DNA of 45,741 nucleotides from NCBI RefSeq assembly GCF_000385215.1, contig NZ_ARQK01000033.1:1-45741 (forward strand), written 5' to 3'. The notes under the pieces were generated by a model that saw nothing but the letters and a program-made list of their open reading frames with translations, did no database searches and was not told the DNA's origin. Positions 11,248 through 22,588 of the stretch are shown here, one piece after another. The stretch comes from Thioalkalivibrio thiocyanoxidans ARh2 (GTDB lineage: Bacteria; Pseudomonadota; Gammaproteobacteria; Ectothiorhodospirales; Ectothiorhodospiraceae). The position numbers were made by a program, and so were the translations under genes. How positions within the stretch are numbered: the first letter of the stretch is position 1; each line of letters begins with the position of its first letter.

Positions 11248-12138
11248 TCAGTCGTCGTCGGGCAGGAAGTCGTAGGGGTTGACGGCCCGCCCTGCTTTCA
11301 GGACTTCGTAGTGCAGATGGGTATCGGTGGCGCGGCCGGTGCGGCCCATCCGCGCAATGCTATCGCCGGCGCTCACGCGCTGACCGGCCTCGACCAGCAA
11401 CTCCGAGTTGTGCGCATAGCGCGTGCGCAAGCCACCGCCATGGTCGATTTCGACCATCTTGCCGTAGGCGTCGCGCTTGCCCGAGAAAACCACCACGCCA
11501 CCCCCCGCCGCACGGATGTCCGAGCCATGGCTGCCGGCGAAATCCATCCCCGAGTGGAAGCGTCGCTCGCCGGTAAACGGGTCATTCCGATAGCCAAACG
11601 CGGAGCTAATCCAGGCCTCGTCATCCACCGGCATGAGCTGAGGGCGCAGGGCCTCGCGCGACGCATCCTCGCGCAGCGTATCGTCGATCAGGGCCACCGA
11701 GGCCTGGTGCCGATTGAGAAGACGCTCCAAGGCATGGAGGCGTTCATCCATGGCCATGGGGGAATCCGGGCCTTCCAGTTCGGGGCCACCCTGCCCCCCC
11801 ATCGCGGGCACCAGTTCGGACAGATCCAGATCGAGGGTCTCCCCCACCGAACGCATGCGCAGATCCACACGAGCGAGCTGCCGCTCCAGTGTCACCACAC
11901 GCTCTGCCAGATGCTTGAGCCCCTCGTGGGCAACCTCGCGCTCGGCGGCCTCGATGACGGCCTGGTCACTGCCCGGGACAACGGGGACCTGGACGACCTC
12001 TCGCTGCTGCTGCCCCACCCAGTAGGCACCAGCGACGGCCGCCACCATCAGGGCCAGCAGCGTGGCGGCGAGGATAAGGGTGGCACGCAGCGGAAGCCGG
12101 GTACACAGGCCGTCCGGTCGTAGTACGATCAGTTGCAT
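11248..12138 (-). CDS. Membrane-anchored M23 (LytM-type) peptidoglycan endopeptidase
   Basis: This protein of 296 residues has one transmembrane segment at about 20-45, then a predicted coiled-coil region, then an M23 domain. The zinc-binding HxxxD is seen in FHSGMDFAG and the HxH in HLHYEV, so the metal site looks intact, unlike in the degenerate activator EnvC. The ATG at 12138 is preceded by GAGAAAG. It should act in the periplasm on peptide cross-links. It occupies the place before secA that secM holds in E. coli. Confidence 0.88.
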   Translation of the reverse strand: MQLIVLRPDGLCTRLPLRATLILAATLLALMVAAVAGAYWVGQQQREVVQVPVVPGSDQAVIEAAEREVAHEGLKHLAERVVTLERQLARVDLRMRSVGETLDLDLSELVPAMGGQGGPELEGPDSPMAMDERLHALERLLNRHQASVALIDDTLREDASREALRPQLMPVDDEAWISSAFGYRNDPFTGERRFHSGMDFAGSHGSDIRAAGGGVVVFSGKRDAYGKMVEIDHGGGLRTRYAHNSELLVEAGQRVSAGDSIARMGRTGRATDTHLHYEVLKAGRAVNPYDFLPDDD

Positions 12139-12186
12139 GGCTTTCTCGATTACTCTTGTACTGTCGGACTGCGCGGGGCGGCAGCG

Positions 12187-12615
12187 ATGATGCCGCGCCC
12201 CGCCAACCGCTTTGTTGCGGCCAATCTGAGCGTTCACTGTTCCCGCGATCTGGAGCTGGAGCGGGCTCTCGCCCCCGTGGTGGGCGAGGAACTGCGGCGC
12301 GGGCGCCTGGCCCTGACCCGACAGGGAGAAACCCTGATCGCGGTTTGCACCGATCGCGCGCTGGCGACCGAGATCCGCTTCCAGCAGCGCGAGCTGCTCA
12401 AGACGCTCGCGGCGGCCGGCATCGACGGCACCACCGAGGTGCGCATCCGACTCGACAGCACGCCACGCGCGCCGCAACCCGAGCCGGTCGCGGTCCAGCG
12501 CGAGATCCCGGAGGCGGCCCGCTCGCTACTCAGGCAGACCGCCCGTTCGGTCAGCGATCCGGCGCTGTCCGGGGCGCTGGAACGCCTGGCCGCGCTGTCC
12601 TCGCGGGGACGCTAG
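12187..12615 (+). CDS. dciA: DUF721 / DciA-family helicase operator
   Basis: A 142-residue protein of the DUF721 family, whose members (DciA) help load the replicative helicase DnaB in bacteria lacking DnaC. The N-terminal domain (about 1-95) contains the conserved LRRGRLALTRQGETLIAV and LATEIRFQQRELL segments; the tail is variable. I place the start at the ATG pair at 12187, because an ATG at 12133 would add a poorly conserved extension overlapping the M23 gene. It is the only plus-strand gene inside the long minus-strand block, divergent from the M23 gene and convergent with lpxC. Confidence 0.82.
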   Translation: MMPRPANRFVAANLSVHCSRDLELERALAPVVGEELRRGRLALTRQGETLIAVCTDRALATEIRFQQRELLKTLAAAGIDGTTEVRIRLDSTPRAPQPEPVAVQREIPEAARSLLRQTARSVSDPALSGALERLAALSSRGR

Positions 12616-12627
12616 CCCCCGCCGGGC

Positions 12628-13551
12628 CTAGCCGGTAGCGATCGTTGGCGCCAACTGGCCGAAGGAGATCGGCAGCCGCTCCGAGGGGTCCTCGAAGGTA
12701 ACCTTTTCCCAGGCGGTCTCGTCCGCCGCCAGCTGGCGAATCAGCTGGTTGTTCAGCGCATGCCCGGACTTGTGCCCGGTAAACGCGCCGATCAGGCTGT
12801 GGCCCAGCAGGTACAGATCCCCGACCACATCGAGGATCTTGTGCTTGACCAGCTCGTTGTCGTAGCGCAGGCCATTCTCGTTCAGGATCTTGTAGTCATC
12901 GAGCACTACGGCGTTGTCCAGGCTGCCGCCCAGCGCCAGCTGGTTGGCGCGCAGGGCCTCGATGTCGCGCATGAACCCGAAGGTCCGGGCACGCGAAACC
13001 TCCTTCACAAAGGAGGTGGACGAGAAGTCCAGCTCGGCACGCTGGCTCCCGTCGGTGAACATCGGGTGTTCGAAGTCGATGCAGAAACCGACCTTGAACC
13101 CGTCGTAGGGGTCGAAGCGCACCCATTTGTCGCCCTCGCGGACTTCCACGCTGCGCTTCACCCGGATGAATTCCTTGGGGGCGTCCTGTTCCTTGAGCCC
13201 GGCGGACTGCAACAGGAACACGAACGGCCCGGCACTGCCGTCCATGATCGGGACCTCGGCGGCACTGACATCCACGTGCAGGTTGTCGATACCCAGCCCC
13301 GCGATCGCGGAGAGCAGGTGTTCCACGGTGGAAACACGCACGTCTCCCTTGACCAGCGTTGTCGACAAACGTGTGTCGCCCACGTTCTCCGCCCGGGCCG
13401 GGATTTCGACGACAGGATCCAGATCGCTCCGATGGAAAACGATCCCGGTATTCACCGGCGCTGGTCGCAACGTCAACACGACCTTCTCCCCGGTATGCAG
13501 CCCCACGCCTGTGGCCCGGATGCTGTTCTTGAGCGTTCTTTGTCGAATCAA
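12628..13551 (-). CDS. lpxC: UDP-3-O-acyl-N-acetylglucosamine deacetylase
   Basis: The zinc enzyme for the committed step of lipid A synthesis. The product is 307 aa, close to the 305 aa of E. coli. The zinc-ligand motif STVEHL (His78) and the second site [12 protein letters not shown] with its His and Asp are present, along with SRARTFGF and the [10 protein letters not shown] loop. I chose the TTG at 13551, giving (M)IRQRTLKN as in E. coli, because AAGAAAGAGG lies 9 nt upstream; an ATG 30 bases further upstream would swallow that site. The gene follows ftsZ as in many gammaproteobacteria. Confidence 0.95.
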   Translation of the reverse strand: MIRQRTLKNSIRATGVGLHTGEKVVLTLRPAPVNTGIVFHRSDLDPVVEIPARAENVGDTRLSTTLVKGDVRVSTVEHLLSAIAGLGIDNLHVDVSAAEVPIMDGSAGPFVFLLQSAGLKEQDAPKEFIRVKRSVEVREGDKWVRFDPYDGFKVGFCIDFEHPMFTDGSQRAELDFSSTSFVKEVSRARTFGFMRDIEALRANQLALGGSLDNAVVLDDYKILNENGLRYDNELVKHKILDVVGDLYLLGHSLIGAFTGHKSGHALNNQLIRQLAADETAWEKVTFEDPSERLPISFGQLAPTIATG

Positions 13552-13560
13552 CGCGTATAA

Positions 13561-13570
13561 CCTCTTTCTT
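13561..13570 (-). promoter_or_regulatory. lpxC ribosome-binding site fixing a TTG start
   Basis: On the minus strand AAGAAAGAGG ends 9 nt before TTG at 13551. It supports the TTG over the upstream in-frame ATG at 13581. Confidence 0.7.
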
Positions 13571-13584
13571 TTCAGGCGCATAGT

Positions 13585-13608
13585 GGAGCCCGGGCCCTCC
13601 CGGGCTCC
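13585..13608 (-). other. Perfect hairpin between ftsZ and lpxC
   Basis: GGAGCCCGGG and CCCGGGCTCC pair over 10 bp with a 4-nt loop. No T tract follows on either strand. Placed 14 nt before the lpxC ribosome-binding site, it could be a processing site, a partial terminator or a translational brake on lpxC. Confidence 0.5.
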
Positions 13609-13671
13609 TCATGCACACAACGATTACCGCATTATTGCAAGTTTCCGCCCTCCCTGCATGCGGCCCCTTGC

Positions 13672-14829
13672 TCAGTCGGCCTGTTTGCGCAGAAAGGCCG
13701 GGATATCGAGCACATCGATGCCTTGCTGCTGGTTGTAGTCCACCGCGAGATTGTCCCCGCCACGACGTTTGACGGTCGGCTGATCGAGGTCCACCTCGAC
13801 GTCGGAGCCCACCGCGCGCTTGGGCTGGGCATCCACAACGCGTACCTGGGGACGTTCCTGCTGGGACGGCTGAGCCCCCAGACCGGTGGCCACCAGGGTC
13901 ACGCGCAGTTCGTCGCTCATCTCCGGATCGATCACGGTCCCGACCACCACGGTCGCGTCCTCGGAGGCCAGGGCCTTCACGGCCTCGCCAACCTCCTCGA
14001 ACTCGCCGATGCCGACATCCATACCCCCGGTAACGTTCACCAGGATGCCGCGAGCGCCCGAGATGTCCACATCCTCCAGCAGCGGGCTGGCGATCGCAGC
14101 CTCGGCAGCCTGCCGCGCACGGTCCTCGCCGGTCCCGGACCCGGTCCCCATCATGGCCATGCCCATCTCGCGCATCACGTTGCGCACGTCGGCAAAGTCG
14201 ACGTTGATCAGGCCCGGACGGGTGATCAGCTCGGCGATCCCCTGTACCGCACCGAACAGCACGTCGTTGGCGGCCTTGAAGGCATCCAGCAGCGTGGTGT
14301 TCTTGCCCAGCACGGTCAGCAGCTTCTCGTTCGGGATGGTGATCAGCGAATCGACCTGCTCGGTCAGCGCCTTGATCCCGGACACAGCCACCTGCATGCG
14401 CTTCTTGCCCTCGAACGGGAACGGCTTGGTGACCACCGCGACGGTCAGGATGCCCATCTCCTTTGCGATCTGCGCGACCACCGGGGCCGCCCCGGTGCCG
14501 GTACCACCACCCATGCCGGCGGTGATGAACACCATGTCCGCACCCTGGAGCAGGTCCTGGATGCGCTCGCGGTCCTCCAGGGCCGCCTCGCGCCCGACCG
14601 ACGGATCGGCCCCGGCACCCAGGCCCTTGGTGATGTCGCCGCCCAGCTGCAGCAGCGTCTTGGAGTCCAGGCTCTTCAGGGCCTGGGCATCGGTGTTGGC
14701 GCAGATGAAGTCCACGCCGTCGAGTTGCGAGTGAACCATGTGCTGTACGGCATTGCCGCCACCACCCCCAACACCAACGACCTTGATCGTGGCGTTCTGG
14801 CTAAAGGTATCCATCAGTTCGAACGTCAT
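13672..14829 (-). CDS. ftsZ: Cell division GTPase FtsZ
   Basis: Tubulin homologue that forms the Z ring. The 385-residue protein has the GGGTGTG tubulin signature at 107-113, the NTDAQAL segment and the T7-loop region [12 protein letters not shown] variable linker (about 320-370) leads to the conserved C-terminal peptide [11 protein letters not shown], which binds FtsA, ZipA and ZapD. The ATG follows GAGAGGA. The 91-bp gap to ftsA contains a 7-bp hairpin (14876-14895) and room for a separate promoter, consistent with ftsZ needing extra expression. Confidence 0.98.
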   Translation of the reverse strand: MTFELMDTFSQNATIKVVGVGGGGGNAVQHMVHSQLDGVDFICANTDAQALKSLDSKTLLQLGGDITKGLGAGADPSVGREAALEDRERIQDLLQGADMVFITAGMGGGTGTGAAPVVAQIAKEMGILTVAVVTKPFPFEGKKRMQVAVSGIKALTEQVDSLITIPNEKLLTVLGKNTTLLDAFKAANDVLFGAVQGIAELITRPGLINVDFADVRNVMREMGMAMMGTGSGTGEDRARQAAEAAIASPLLEDVDISGARGILVNVTGGMDVGIGEFEEVGEAVKALASEDATVVVGTVIDPEMSDELRVTLVATGLGAQPSQQERPQVRVVDAQPKRAVGSDVEVDLDQPTVKRRGGDNLAVDYNQQQGIDVLDIPAFLRKQAD

Positions 14830-14920
14830 GGCTGCGTCCTCTCGGTTCGTGTGTACATGTCAGTTGTTTGTCCATGGTCGGAGAGCGGTCCGACCCCCAT
14901 AACTCCGGCGGCCCCGGTCA

Positions 14921-16156
14921 TCAGAGCTGTCCGGAAAACCAGCGCTTCATGCGCGCCCATACACCCTGGAACCCGCTGCTCACGGGCCGGGCCTCCTGCT
15001 CCGCACGCGATTCGCGGGCATAGAGCAGCAGCCCCACCCCCGTCGCGTGGATCGGATTCTTCACCACATCCAGGAGCCCGGTGACGCGTTGCGGCACCCC
15101 CAGGCGCACGGGCATGTGAAAGACCTCTTCGGCGAGGTCCACCACACCTTCCATTCGGGACGAGCCGCCGGTCAGCACCACCCCGGCGGCAATCATTTCC
15201 TCGGTACCGCTGCGGCGCAGTTCCGCCTGCACCAGTTGCAGCAGTTCCTCGTAGCGCGGCTCGACCACGGAGGCGAGCGTCTGGCGCGACAGCCGGCGCG
15301 CGGCGCGATCGCCGACACCGGGGACCTCGATGGTCTCGCCCGGGTCGGCCAGCGTGCGCAGCGCGCAGGCGTACTTGATCTTGAGTTCGTCGGCGTACTG
15401 GGTCGGCGTACGCAGGGCCACCGCGATGTCGTTGGTCACCTGGTCCCCGGCAATCGGGATCACCGCGGTGTGCATGATCGCGCCGTGGGCGAACACTGCG
15501 ATGTCGGTCGTGCCGCCGCCGACATCCACCAGGCAGACACCCAGGTCCTTCTCGTCCTCGCTGAGTACCGAATAGCTGGAGGCCAGCTGTTCCAGGATGA
15601 TGTCGTCCACCCGCAGCCCGCAGCGCTCCACGCACTTGACGATGTTCTGCGCCGCGGACACCGCGCCGGTCACCAGGTGCACCTTGGCCTCCAGCCGCAC
15701 CCCGGACATCCCGATCGGCTCGCGGATGCCCTCCTGTTCGTCGATGATGTATTCCTGCGGCAGCACGTGGAGGATGCGCTGGTCGGCCGGGATGGCGATC
15801 GCACGGGCGGCATCGATCACCCGGTCCACGTCACCGGGGACCACCTCGCCATCCTTGATCGCGACCACGCCGGTGGAGTTGTAGCTCTTGATGTGGGAGC
15901 CGGCGATCCCGGTGTAGACCGAATGGATCTCGCAGCCGGCCATCAACTCGGCCTCCTCGACCGCGCGCTGGATCGACTGGACGGTGGACTCAATGTTCAC
16001 GACCACGCCCTTCTTCAGCCCGCGCGATGGCGAGGAGCCGATACCGATGATCTCGATCTCGCCCTCGTCGGTCAGCTCGCCGACGATCGCCTCGATCTTC
16101 GAGGTGCCGACATCCAGGCCAACGATCAGTCCGGGTTCCGACTTCTTTGCCATCAT
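14921..16156 (-). CDS. ftsA: Cell division protein FtsA
   Basis: Actin-like ATPase that tethers FtsZ to the membrane. The first ATP-binding motif is VGLDVGTSK, the second VDVGGGTTDIAV, and the third GIxLTGG-type segment reads GVVLTGGSSRMEG. The last residues (WARMKRWFSGQL) form the amphipathic membrane-targeting helix. The start is uncertain between the ATG at 16183, which overlaps the ftsQ stop as ATGA, and the ATG pair at 16156/16153. I chose 16156 because AGGA lies 9 nt upstream and the N terminus then aligns with Pseudomonas FtsA. Confidence 0.95.
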   Translation of the reverse strand: MMAKKSEPGLIVGLDVGTSKIEAIVGELTDEGEIEIIGIGSSPSRGLKKGVVVNIESTVQSIQRAVEEAELMAGCEIHSVYTGIAGSHIKSYNSTGVVAIKDGEVVPGDVDRVIDAARAIAIPADQRILHVLPQEYIIDEQEGIREPIGMSGVRLEAKVHLVTGAVSAAQNIVKCVERCGLRVDDIILEQLASSYSVLSEDEKDLGVCLVDVGGGTTDIAVFAHGAIMHTAVIPIAGDQVTNDIAVALRTPTQYADELKIKYACALRTLADPGETIEVPGVGDRAARRLSRQTLASVVEPRYEELLQLVQAELRRSGTEEMIAAGVVLTGGSSRMEGVVDLAEEVFHMPVRLGVPQRVTGLLDVVKNPIHATGVGLLLYARESRAEQEARPVSSGFQGVWARMKRWFSGQL

Positions 16157-16179
16157 CTTTCTGCGTCCTGTCGTTCGTG

Positions 16180-16961
16180 TCATCGGGCGTTGCCGCCGTT
16201 GTTGTCCGCTTCTTCGGCCCAGGCCACGGCCAGACCGTGCGGATAGCGCAGGTCCACCCGCGCAATCGGAGCGTCCTCGCGCGCCCGCAGGGCCGGTGCC
16301 GCGCGCACCAGCTGGCCCAGCCGGTTCAGATTCACGTCGCGGCCCATCAGGACCTCGGCCCCGTCGGCCAGATGGATCGTCCAGTCATGCCGCTTGCCCT
16401 CGTGCACGCCCACGACCTCGAACCCGGCATCGGCCAGGCGCGCGGAGACCTCCAGGTAGCGGTGCATCAGCACCACCTGACGGCCGTCCTCGCCGGCCAG
16501 TGCCGGCAGGAAATCCCATTCGGCGAGATCCACCGGTCCGAACAGACGGCCGTGGCGGTCCACCAGGTGGTCGTCGCCCCACTGGGCTACCGGAACCGGC
16601 TCGGTCACGTGGATCTCCAGGGTGTCCGGCCAGCGCCGGCGCAGTTGCACCGCGTCCACCCAGGGCATCGCCTGCAACTCCTCGCGCAGGACCTCGAGGT
16701 CCGTGCCCACGAACCCTGGCGCATGCGCCCGCACCCGCTCGAGGATCGCGTCCGTGTCGGCATGACGCGGCTCGCCGGCAATCTGGATGGAGCCGATCGG
16801 CAGATGCTGATCCGGGTCGAAGTGCAGCCACAGGCTGAAGCCCAGCACCAGCGCCCCCGCCAGTCCCATGCCGGCGAGCAGTCGCAGCCCCGGCCCCGCC
16901 ATGGCCTGCAGGCGCGACGGACCTTCCGGCCGCCGCGCGGGTCGCGTTGTGCGTCGCGCGC

Positions 16962-16980
<19 letters not shown>
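16180..16980 (-). CDS. ftsQ: Cell division protein FtsQ
   Basis: A bitopic divisome protein of 266 aa that links FtsA/FtsZ-side assembly to FtsBL. A basic cytoplasmic N terminus is followed by a transmembrane helix at about 32-52, a POTRA domain (about 60-130) and the FtsQ beta domain. The start overlaps the ddl reading frame by 19 bp and the stop overlaps a possible ftsA start. FtsQ is poorly conserved in sequence; position and domain layout make the call secure. Confidence 0.94.
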
Positions 16981-17899
<919 letters not shown>

Positions 17900-17903
<4 letters not shown>

Positions 17904-18859
17904 TGCCTTCCCTCGATTGTCTCGTCCGTGGGACCCGGTCGACCCAGCAGCCGCACCTCCGGCTCCAGGCGTACACCAAAGCGCCGCTCCACCTCGCTTT
18001 GCGCGTGGCGTAGCAGCCATTCGATGTCGGCGGCCTGCGCCGAGCCATCGTGGGTAATGAAATTCGCGTGCTTGGGCGAGATCTCCGCGCCACCGTGGCG
18101 CAGGCCCTTCAGTCCCGCCGCCTCGATCAGGCGCGCGGCGTGATCGCCGGGCGGGTTGCGGAACACCGACCCGCAGGACGGCAGGCCCAGTGGCTGCTTC
18201 TGTGAGCGCTCGCGCAGCAGCTCCTTGATGCGCGCCGTGCCAGCGGCCGGATCGCCGGGCTCCAGCTGCAGCACGCAGCCGGTAAACCACTCGTCCGGAC
18301 CCTCGACGCTGCGATAGCCGATGCGGTACTCGCCCGGTTGACGCTGGTGCTCCTGCCCGCCGGCATCCACGGTGGATACCGACTCGACCAGCGGCCAGAT
18401 CTCGCCGCCCCAGGCCCCCGCGTTCATGCGCAGCGCGCCGCCCAGGGTGCCCGGGATGCCGGCCAGGAACTCGCCGCCCACCAGGCCCTCGCGGGCACAG
18501 AACCGTGCGGCCTGGGCACAGGCGAGCCCCGCACCCAGTTGTACACGGTTGCCCTCCAGGCGCTCGCGCTCGTTGAGGACCCCGGACAGGTGCACCACGA
18601 GCCCTTCGATGCCGCCGTCGCGGATCAGGACGTTGCTGCCCAGGCCCAGGAAGGTCACCGGCATAGCGGGGGCATGCCGGGCGTGATCCGCCAGTGCCGA
18701 CACCAGGTCGGCCCGGTCCACCGGCCGGAACAGCCAGTCGGCCGGACCGCCCACACGCCAGGAGGTCAACCCGGCCAGCGGGGCCTCGGGCCGCACCTGG
18801 CCCCGAGGGGCATGAGCAAACGGGCCGTTCACCGGTTCCACCGCGCGCGCCGCCATCAT
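17900..18859 (-). CDS. murB: UDP-N-acetylenolpyruvoylglucosamine reductase
   Basis: FAD enzyme that reduces the enolpyruvyl ether to UDP-MurNAc using NADPH. The FAD-binding segments [14 protein letters not shown] and [15 protein letters not shown] are present, and the catalytic Ser is in [10 protein letters not shown]. At 319 aa it resembles the shorter type II MurB rather than the longer E. coli form. ATGA overlaps couple it to murC before and ddl after. Confidence 0.96.
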
Positions 18860-20292
18860 GTCGCACTCCCGGGGCGCTTCTTCGCCCCCAGCTGTTCCGG
18901 CAACAGGCTCGCCAGCCGGCCGATATCACCGGCCCCCTGGGTGATCACGACGTCGTTGGACTTGAGCATCCCGGACAGGACGTCGGCGACGTCCGCCGCA
19001 TGCTCGACGAACACCGGCTCGACCTGTCCGCGCAGCCGGATCGCCCGCGCGAGGCTGCGGCCGTCTGCGCTGGGGATCGGCTCCTCGCCGGCGGGATAGA
19101 CCTCCAGCAGGATCAGCACATCGGCCTCGGACAGGGCCTCGGCGAAGTCCTCGAACAGGTCGCGTGTGCGGGTGTAACGGTGCGGCTGGAACACGGTGAT
19201 GCGCCGCCGGTCGGGCCAGGCGTCGCGCGCCGCGGCCTGGGTCGCCGCGATCTCGCGCGGGTGGTGGCCGTAGTCGTCGACCAGGGTCAGCGGGCCCTGC
19301 GCGGTATCGAGCTCCTGCACCTGGAAGCGCCGACCGATCCCCTGGAAGCGCTCCAGCGCCGCCTGGATCGCGTCGGGGGCGACCTCCAGTTCGTGCGCGA
19401 CGGCCGCCGCAGCCAGGGCATTGAGCACGTTGTGGCGCCCGGGCAGGTTCAGCGTGACCGGGAACGCGGCCTGTCCCGGCAGCTTCAGATCAAAGAACAT
19501 GCGCACGCCTTCCTGGCGCACGTTCAGGGCGCGCACATCGGCTTCCGCCTCGATGCCGTAGGTCAGGCGCGGGCGCTCCAGTTCCGGATAGAGATCGCGC
19601 ACCTGCGGGTCGTCCGCGCACAACACGGCGATGCCGTAGAACGGCAGGTGGTGCAGGAACTCGAGGAAGGTCGCGCGCAGGTTCCCGAAGTCGTTGCCAT
19701 AGGTCCCGAGGTGGTCGGCATCGATATTGGTCACGATGCTGATCATCGGCTGCAGGTGCAGGAACGAAGCGTCGCTTTCGTCGGCCTCGGCGACCAGGTA
19801 GTCGCCCGCCCCCAGGTTCGAGTGACTGGCGGTGCTGTTCAGGCGCCCGCCGATCACGAAGGTGGGGTCCATGCCGGCCTCGGCAAGCACGCTGGCCACC
19901 AGGCTGGTCGTGGTGGTCTTGCCGTGGGTACCCGCCACGGCGATGCCGTAGCGAAAGCGCATCAGCTCCGCGAGCATCTCCGCCCGGCGCACGATCGGGA
20001 TCCCGCGGCGGCGGGCCGCCTGCACCTCGGGGTTGGAGGGGTCGATTGCGCTGGACACCACCAGCACATCGGCCTCGGCAACGTTCTCTTCCGTATGAGC
20101 GGGTGCCACCGGGATCCCCATGCCGGTCAGTCGCGCGACCATCGCGGACTGGCCGAGATCCGATCCGGAGACCTGGTAGCCCAGCTGATGCAGGACCTCG
20201 GCGATCCCGCTCATGCCGGAACCACCGATGCCGACACAGTGAATACGGCGGATGCGGCGCATCGCGTGGCGTGGCAGACGCGGGGCATTCAT
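18856..20292 (-). CDS. murC: UDP-N-acetylmuramate--L-alanine ligase
   Basis: Adds the first amino acid of the stem peptide. The 478-residue Mur ligase has [17 protein letters not shown] at the N terminus, the P-loop [11 protein letters not shown] and the C-terminal [13 protein letters not shown] motif. The ATG at 20292 overlaps the murG stop as ATGA; the open frame continuing upstream is murG in another phase. Confidence 0.97.
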   Translation of the reverse strand: MNAPRLPRHAMRRIRRIHCVGIGGSGMSGIAEVLHQLGYQVSGSDLGQSAMVARLTGMGIPVAPAHTEENVAEADVLVVSSAIDPSNPEVQAARRRGIPIVRRAEMLAELMRFRYGIAVAGTHGKTTTTSLVASVLAEAGMDPTFVIGGRLNSTASHSNLGAGDYLVAEADESDASFLHLQPMISIVTNIDADHLGTYGNDFGNLRATFLEFLHHLPFYGIAVLCADDPQVRDLYPELERPRLTYGIEAEADVRALNVRQEGVRMFFDLKLPGQAAFPVTLNLPGRHNVLNALAAAAVAHELEVAPDAIQAALERFQGIGRRFQVQELDTAQGPLTLVDDYGHHPREIAATQAAARDAWPDRRRITVFQPHRYTRTRDLFEDFAEALSEADVLILLEVYPAGEEPIPSADGRSLARAIRLRGQVEPVFVEHAADVADVLSGMLKSNDVVITQGAGDIGRLASLLPEQLGAKKRPGSAT

Positions 20293-21389
20293 GAGCTCTG
20301 CCTCCCCCGCCGGGCATTGGCCATCTCCAGGCAGGCCTCGGCCAGACGCTCGGCAGTGTCCGGGCAGGCCTGGTCGCGGGCCAGGCGCGCGCGTTCCCGC
20401 AGGGCCTCGCGCCCCAGCGGACGCACAATCTCGGCGACCCGCTCGGGCGTCAGATCGGCATCCGCCAGGCGCCAGGCCGCACCCGCCTCGACGAGGGCTC
20501 GGGCATTCGCGGTCTGATGATCGTCGACCGCATGCGGATACGGCACGAACAGGGCCGGGACGCCAGCCGCCGCAACCTCGGCCACGGTCAGCGCACCGGC
20601 CCGACAGATCACCAGATCCGCCCAGGCATAGGCCTCGGCCATGTCCTCGATAAACGGGGTCACTTCGTATTCCAGCGCGGTCTCGGCATAGGCCGCGCGC
20701 GCCTCGTCCAGCGTGCGCTCCCCGGCCTGGTGGCGAATCACCAGCGGCTGCGCGGGACGGGCCTGCTCGAGCCCCGCCGGCACGACACGGTTCAGCGAAC
20801 GCGCGCCGAGGCTGCCGCCCAGCACCAGCACCCGCAGCGGGCCGGAGCGCGCGTCGAAGCGCTCCTCGGGCTCCGGCAGCGCCGCGATCTCCGTGCGCAC
20901 CGGATTGCCCACGACGGTCACCGTATGGCGCTCGGGGAAGGCATGGTCGAAGCCCGCATAGACGCGGTCTGCGATGCGTGCCAGCCAGCGGTTGGTCAGA
21001 CCGGCGACCGCGTTCTGCTCGTGGATCGCCAGCGGGCGGCCCAGCGCGGCGGCCATCAGGCCGCCGGGGCCGGCCGCAAATCCGCCAAAGCCGATCACGG
21101 CGGCCGGACGCAGCCGGGTAATCAGGGCCAGCGCCGCCCACAGCGAGATGCCGAGACGCCACGGGGCCAGCAGCAGCCCCACCAGCCCCTTGCCGCGCAC
21201 GCCGCTGATCGGGAGGGTGTGCAGCTCGATCCCCGCCGCGGGCACCAGGCGCGATTCGATGCCGCGCGAGGTACCCAGCCAGAGGACCTCGGCACCGCGG
21301 GCGCGCAGGGCCTCGGCGACGGCCAGCCCCGGGAAGACGTGTCCGCCGGTACCCCCGGCCATGATCAGGATGCGCAGGGGATTGTTCAT
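20289..21389 (-). CDS. murG: Lipid II synthase (UDP-GlcNAc transferase) MurG
   Basis: Peripheral membrane glycosyltransferase (366 aa) that converts lipid I to lipid II. Residues 5-25 hold the [15 protein letters not shown] loop, followed by [13 protein letters not shown], the [10 protein letters not shown] loop and the UDP-GlcNAc-binding [11 protein letters not shown]. The ATG at 21389 overlaps the ftsW stop as ATGA. Confidence 0.97.
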   Translation of the reverse strand: MNNPLRILIMAGGTGGHVFPGLAVAEALRARGAEVLWLGTSRGIESRLVPAAGIELHTLPISGVRGKGLVGLLLAPWRLGISLWAALALITRLRPAAVIGFGGFAAGPGGLMAAALGRPLAIHEQNAVAGLTNRWLARIADRVYAGFDHAFPERHTVTVVGNPVRTEIAALPEPEERFDARSGPLRVLVLGGSLGARSLNRVVPAGLEQARPAQPLVIRHQAGERTLDEARAAYAETALEYEVTPFIEDMAEAYAWADLVICRAGALTVAEVAAAGVPALFVPYPHAVDDHQTANARALVEAGAAWRLADADLTPERVAEIVRPLGREALRERARLARDQACPDTAERLAEACLEMANARRGRQSS

Positions 21390-22588
21390 GTCCGCCCCCT
21401 CTTGCGCCGCGGCGAGCTCGGCTGGCGCGGGGCCGGGACCTGCGCCTCGCGATAGACCCGCATCACCAGCCCGATCGCCATCAGCGTGACGATCAGCGAA
21501 CTGCCGCCGTAACTGAGGAACGGCAGCGTCATGCCCTTGGTCGGCAGGAGCCCCATGTTCACCGCGAGATTGAGCGCGCTTTGCAGCGCCAGCCAGATCG
21601 CGACACCGAAGGCCAGGTGAGAGCCGAACGCATGGCCCGCACGCTCCGCCCAGAGCCCGATCTTCACGCAACGCCAGACCACCACCGTAAACAGCACGAT
21701 CAGGGCAAGCACACCGATAAAGCCAAATTCCTCGGCGAAGACCGCGAACAGGAAGTCGTTGTGGGCCTCCGGCAGGTAGAACAGCTTCTGCACGCTGTTG
21801 CCCAGACCGGCGCCGAACCAGCCGCCCGAGCCGATTGCGATCAGCGACTGGGTCAGCTGGAACCCGGTCGCAAACGGATCCTGCCAGGGGTCCAGGAATG
21901 CGGTCAGGCGCGCAACGCGGTAGGGCGCGGCCACCGCGACAAAGGCCATGCCCACCGCGATGGTCGCGCCGAGCGCGGCGAACTGCCACAGCTTGGCACC
22001 GGCCAGGAACAGCATGCCCATGCCGATCGCCAGCATGATGGCCGCGCCGCCAAAGTCGGGTTGCAGCAGCAGCAACACGGTGCCGAAGCCCAACACGACC
22101 AGCGGACGCACAAACCCCAGCAGGTGCAACCGCAGGGTCGAGTAGTGGCGCACGATATAACCGGCCAGGTACATCACTACCAGCAGCTTCACCGGCTCGG
22201 CCACCTGGAGATTGAACATCCCGATCGGGATCCAGCGGGTCGCGCCGTTCACGGTGCGGCCCACGCCCGGCAGCAACACCGCGATCAGCAGCACCATCAC
22301 CAGGATCAGCAGCCACGGCCCGGCGCGTTCCCAGCGCTGCAGCGGGACCGTCCACATAACCGTCGCCAGTGCGAGCCCGATGGCGGCGAACAGGACCTGG
22401 CGCTGGAAGAAGTGCCAGGTGTTGCCGTAGTAGCGCTCGCCCAGATCCATCGAGGCCGAGGCGACCATGATCAGACCGAGCCCGAGCAGCAGCGCGGCCG
22501 CGGCCAGCAGCGGCAGGTCCACGCTGTTGCGCAGGCCGTCGAGCGAGTCCCGCGAGGGCAGGCCGAGGGGCAGCGATCCGGTACTCAT
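21386..22588 (-). CDS. ftsW: SEDS-family septal peptidoglycan polymerase FtsW
   Basis: A membrane protein of 400 aa with about ten helices that works with FtsI as the septal glycan polymerase. The SEDS signature [19 protein letters not shown] sits near 350, and the loop [18 protein letters not shown] is intact. ATGA overlaps link it to murD upstream and murG downstream. The C-terminal tail is basic and proline-rich. Confidence 0.97.
   Translation of the reverse strand: MSTGSLPLGLPSRDSLDGLRNSVDLPLLAAAALLLGLGLIMVASASMDLGERYYGNTWHFFQRQVLFAAIGLALATVMWTVPLQRWERAGPWLLILVMVLLIAVLLPGVGRTVNGATRWIPIGMFNLQVAEPVKLLVVMYLAGYIVRHYSTLRLHLLGFVRPLVVLGFGTVLLLLQPDFGGAAIMLAIGMGMLFLAGAKLWQFAALGATIAVGMAFVAVAAPYRVARLTAFLDPWQDPFATGFQLTQSLIAIGSGGWFGAGLGNSVQKLFYLPEAHNDFLFAVFAEEFGFIGVLALIVLFTVVVWRCVKIGLWAERAGHAFGSHLAFGVAIWLALQSALNLAVNMGLLPTKGMTLPFLSYGGSSLIVTLMAIGLVMRVYREAQVPAPRQPSSPRRKRGRT

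Noticed and set aside
16153-16183. ATG at 16183 as the ftsA start.
   Set aside because: It overlaps ftsQ neatly, but adds a stretch not seen in relatives and lacks a clear ribosome-binding site; the alternative is mentioned in the ftsA entry.
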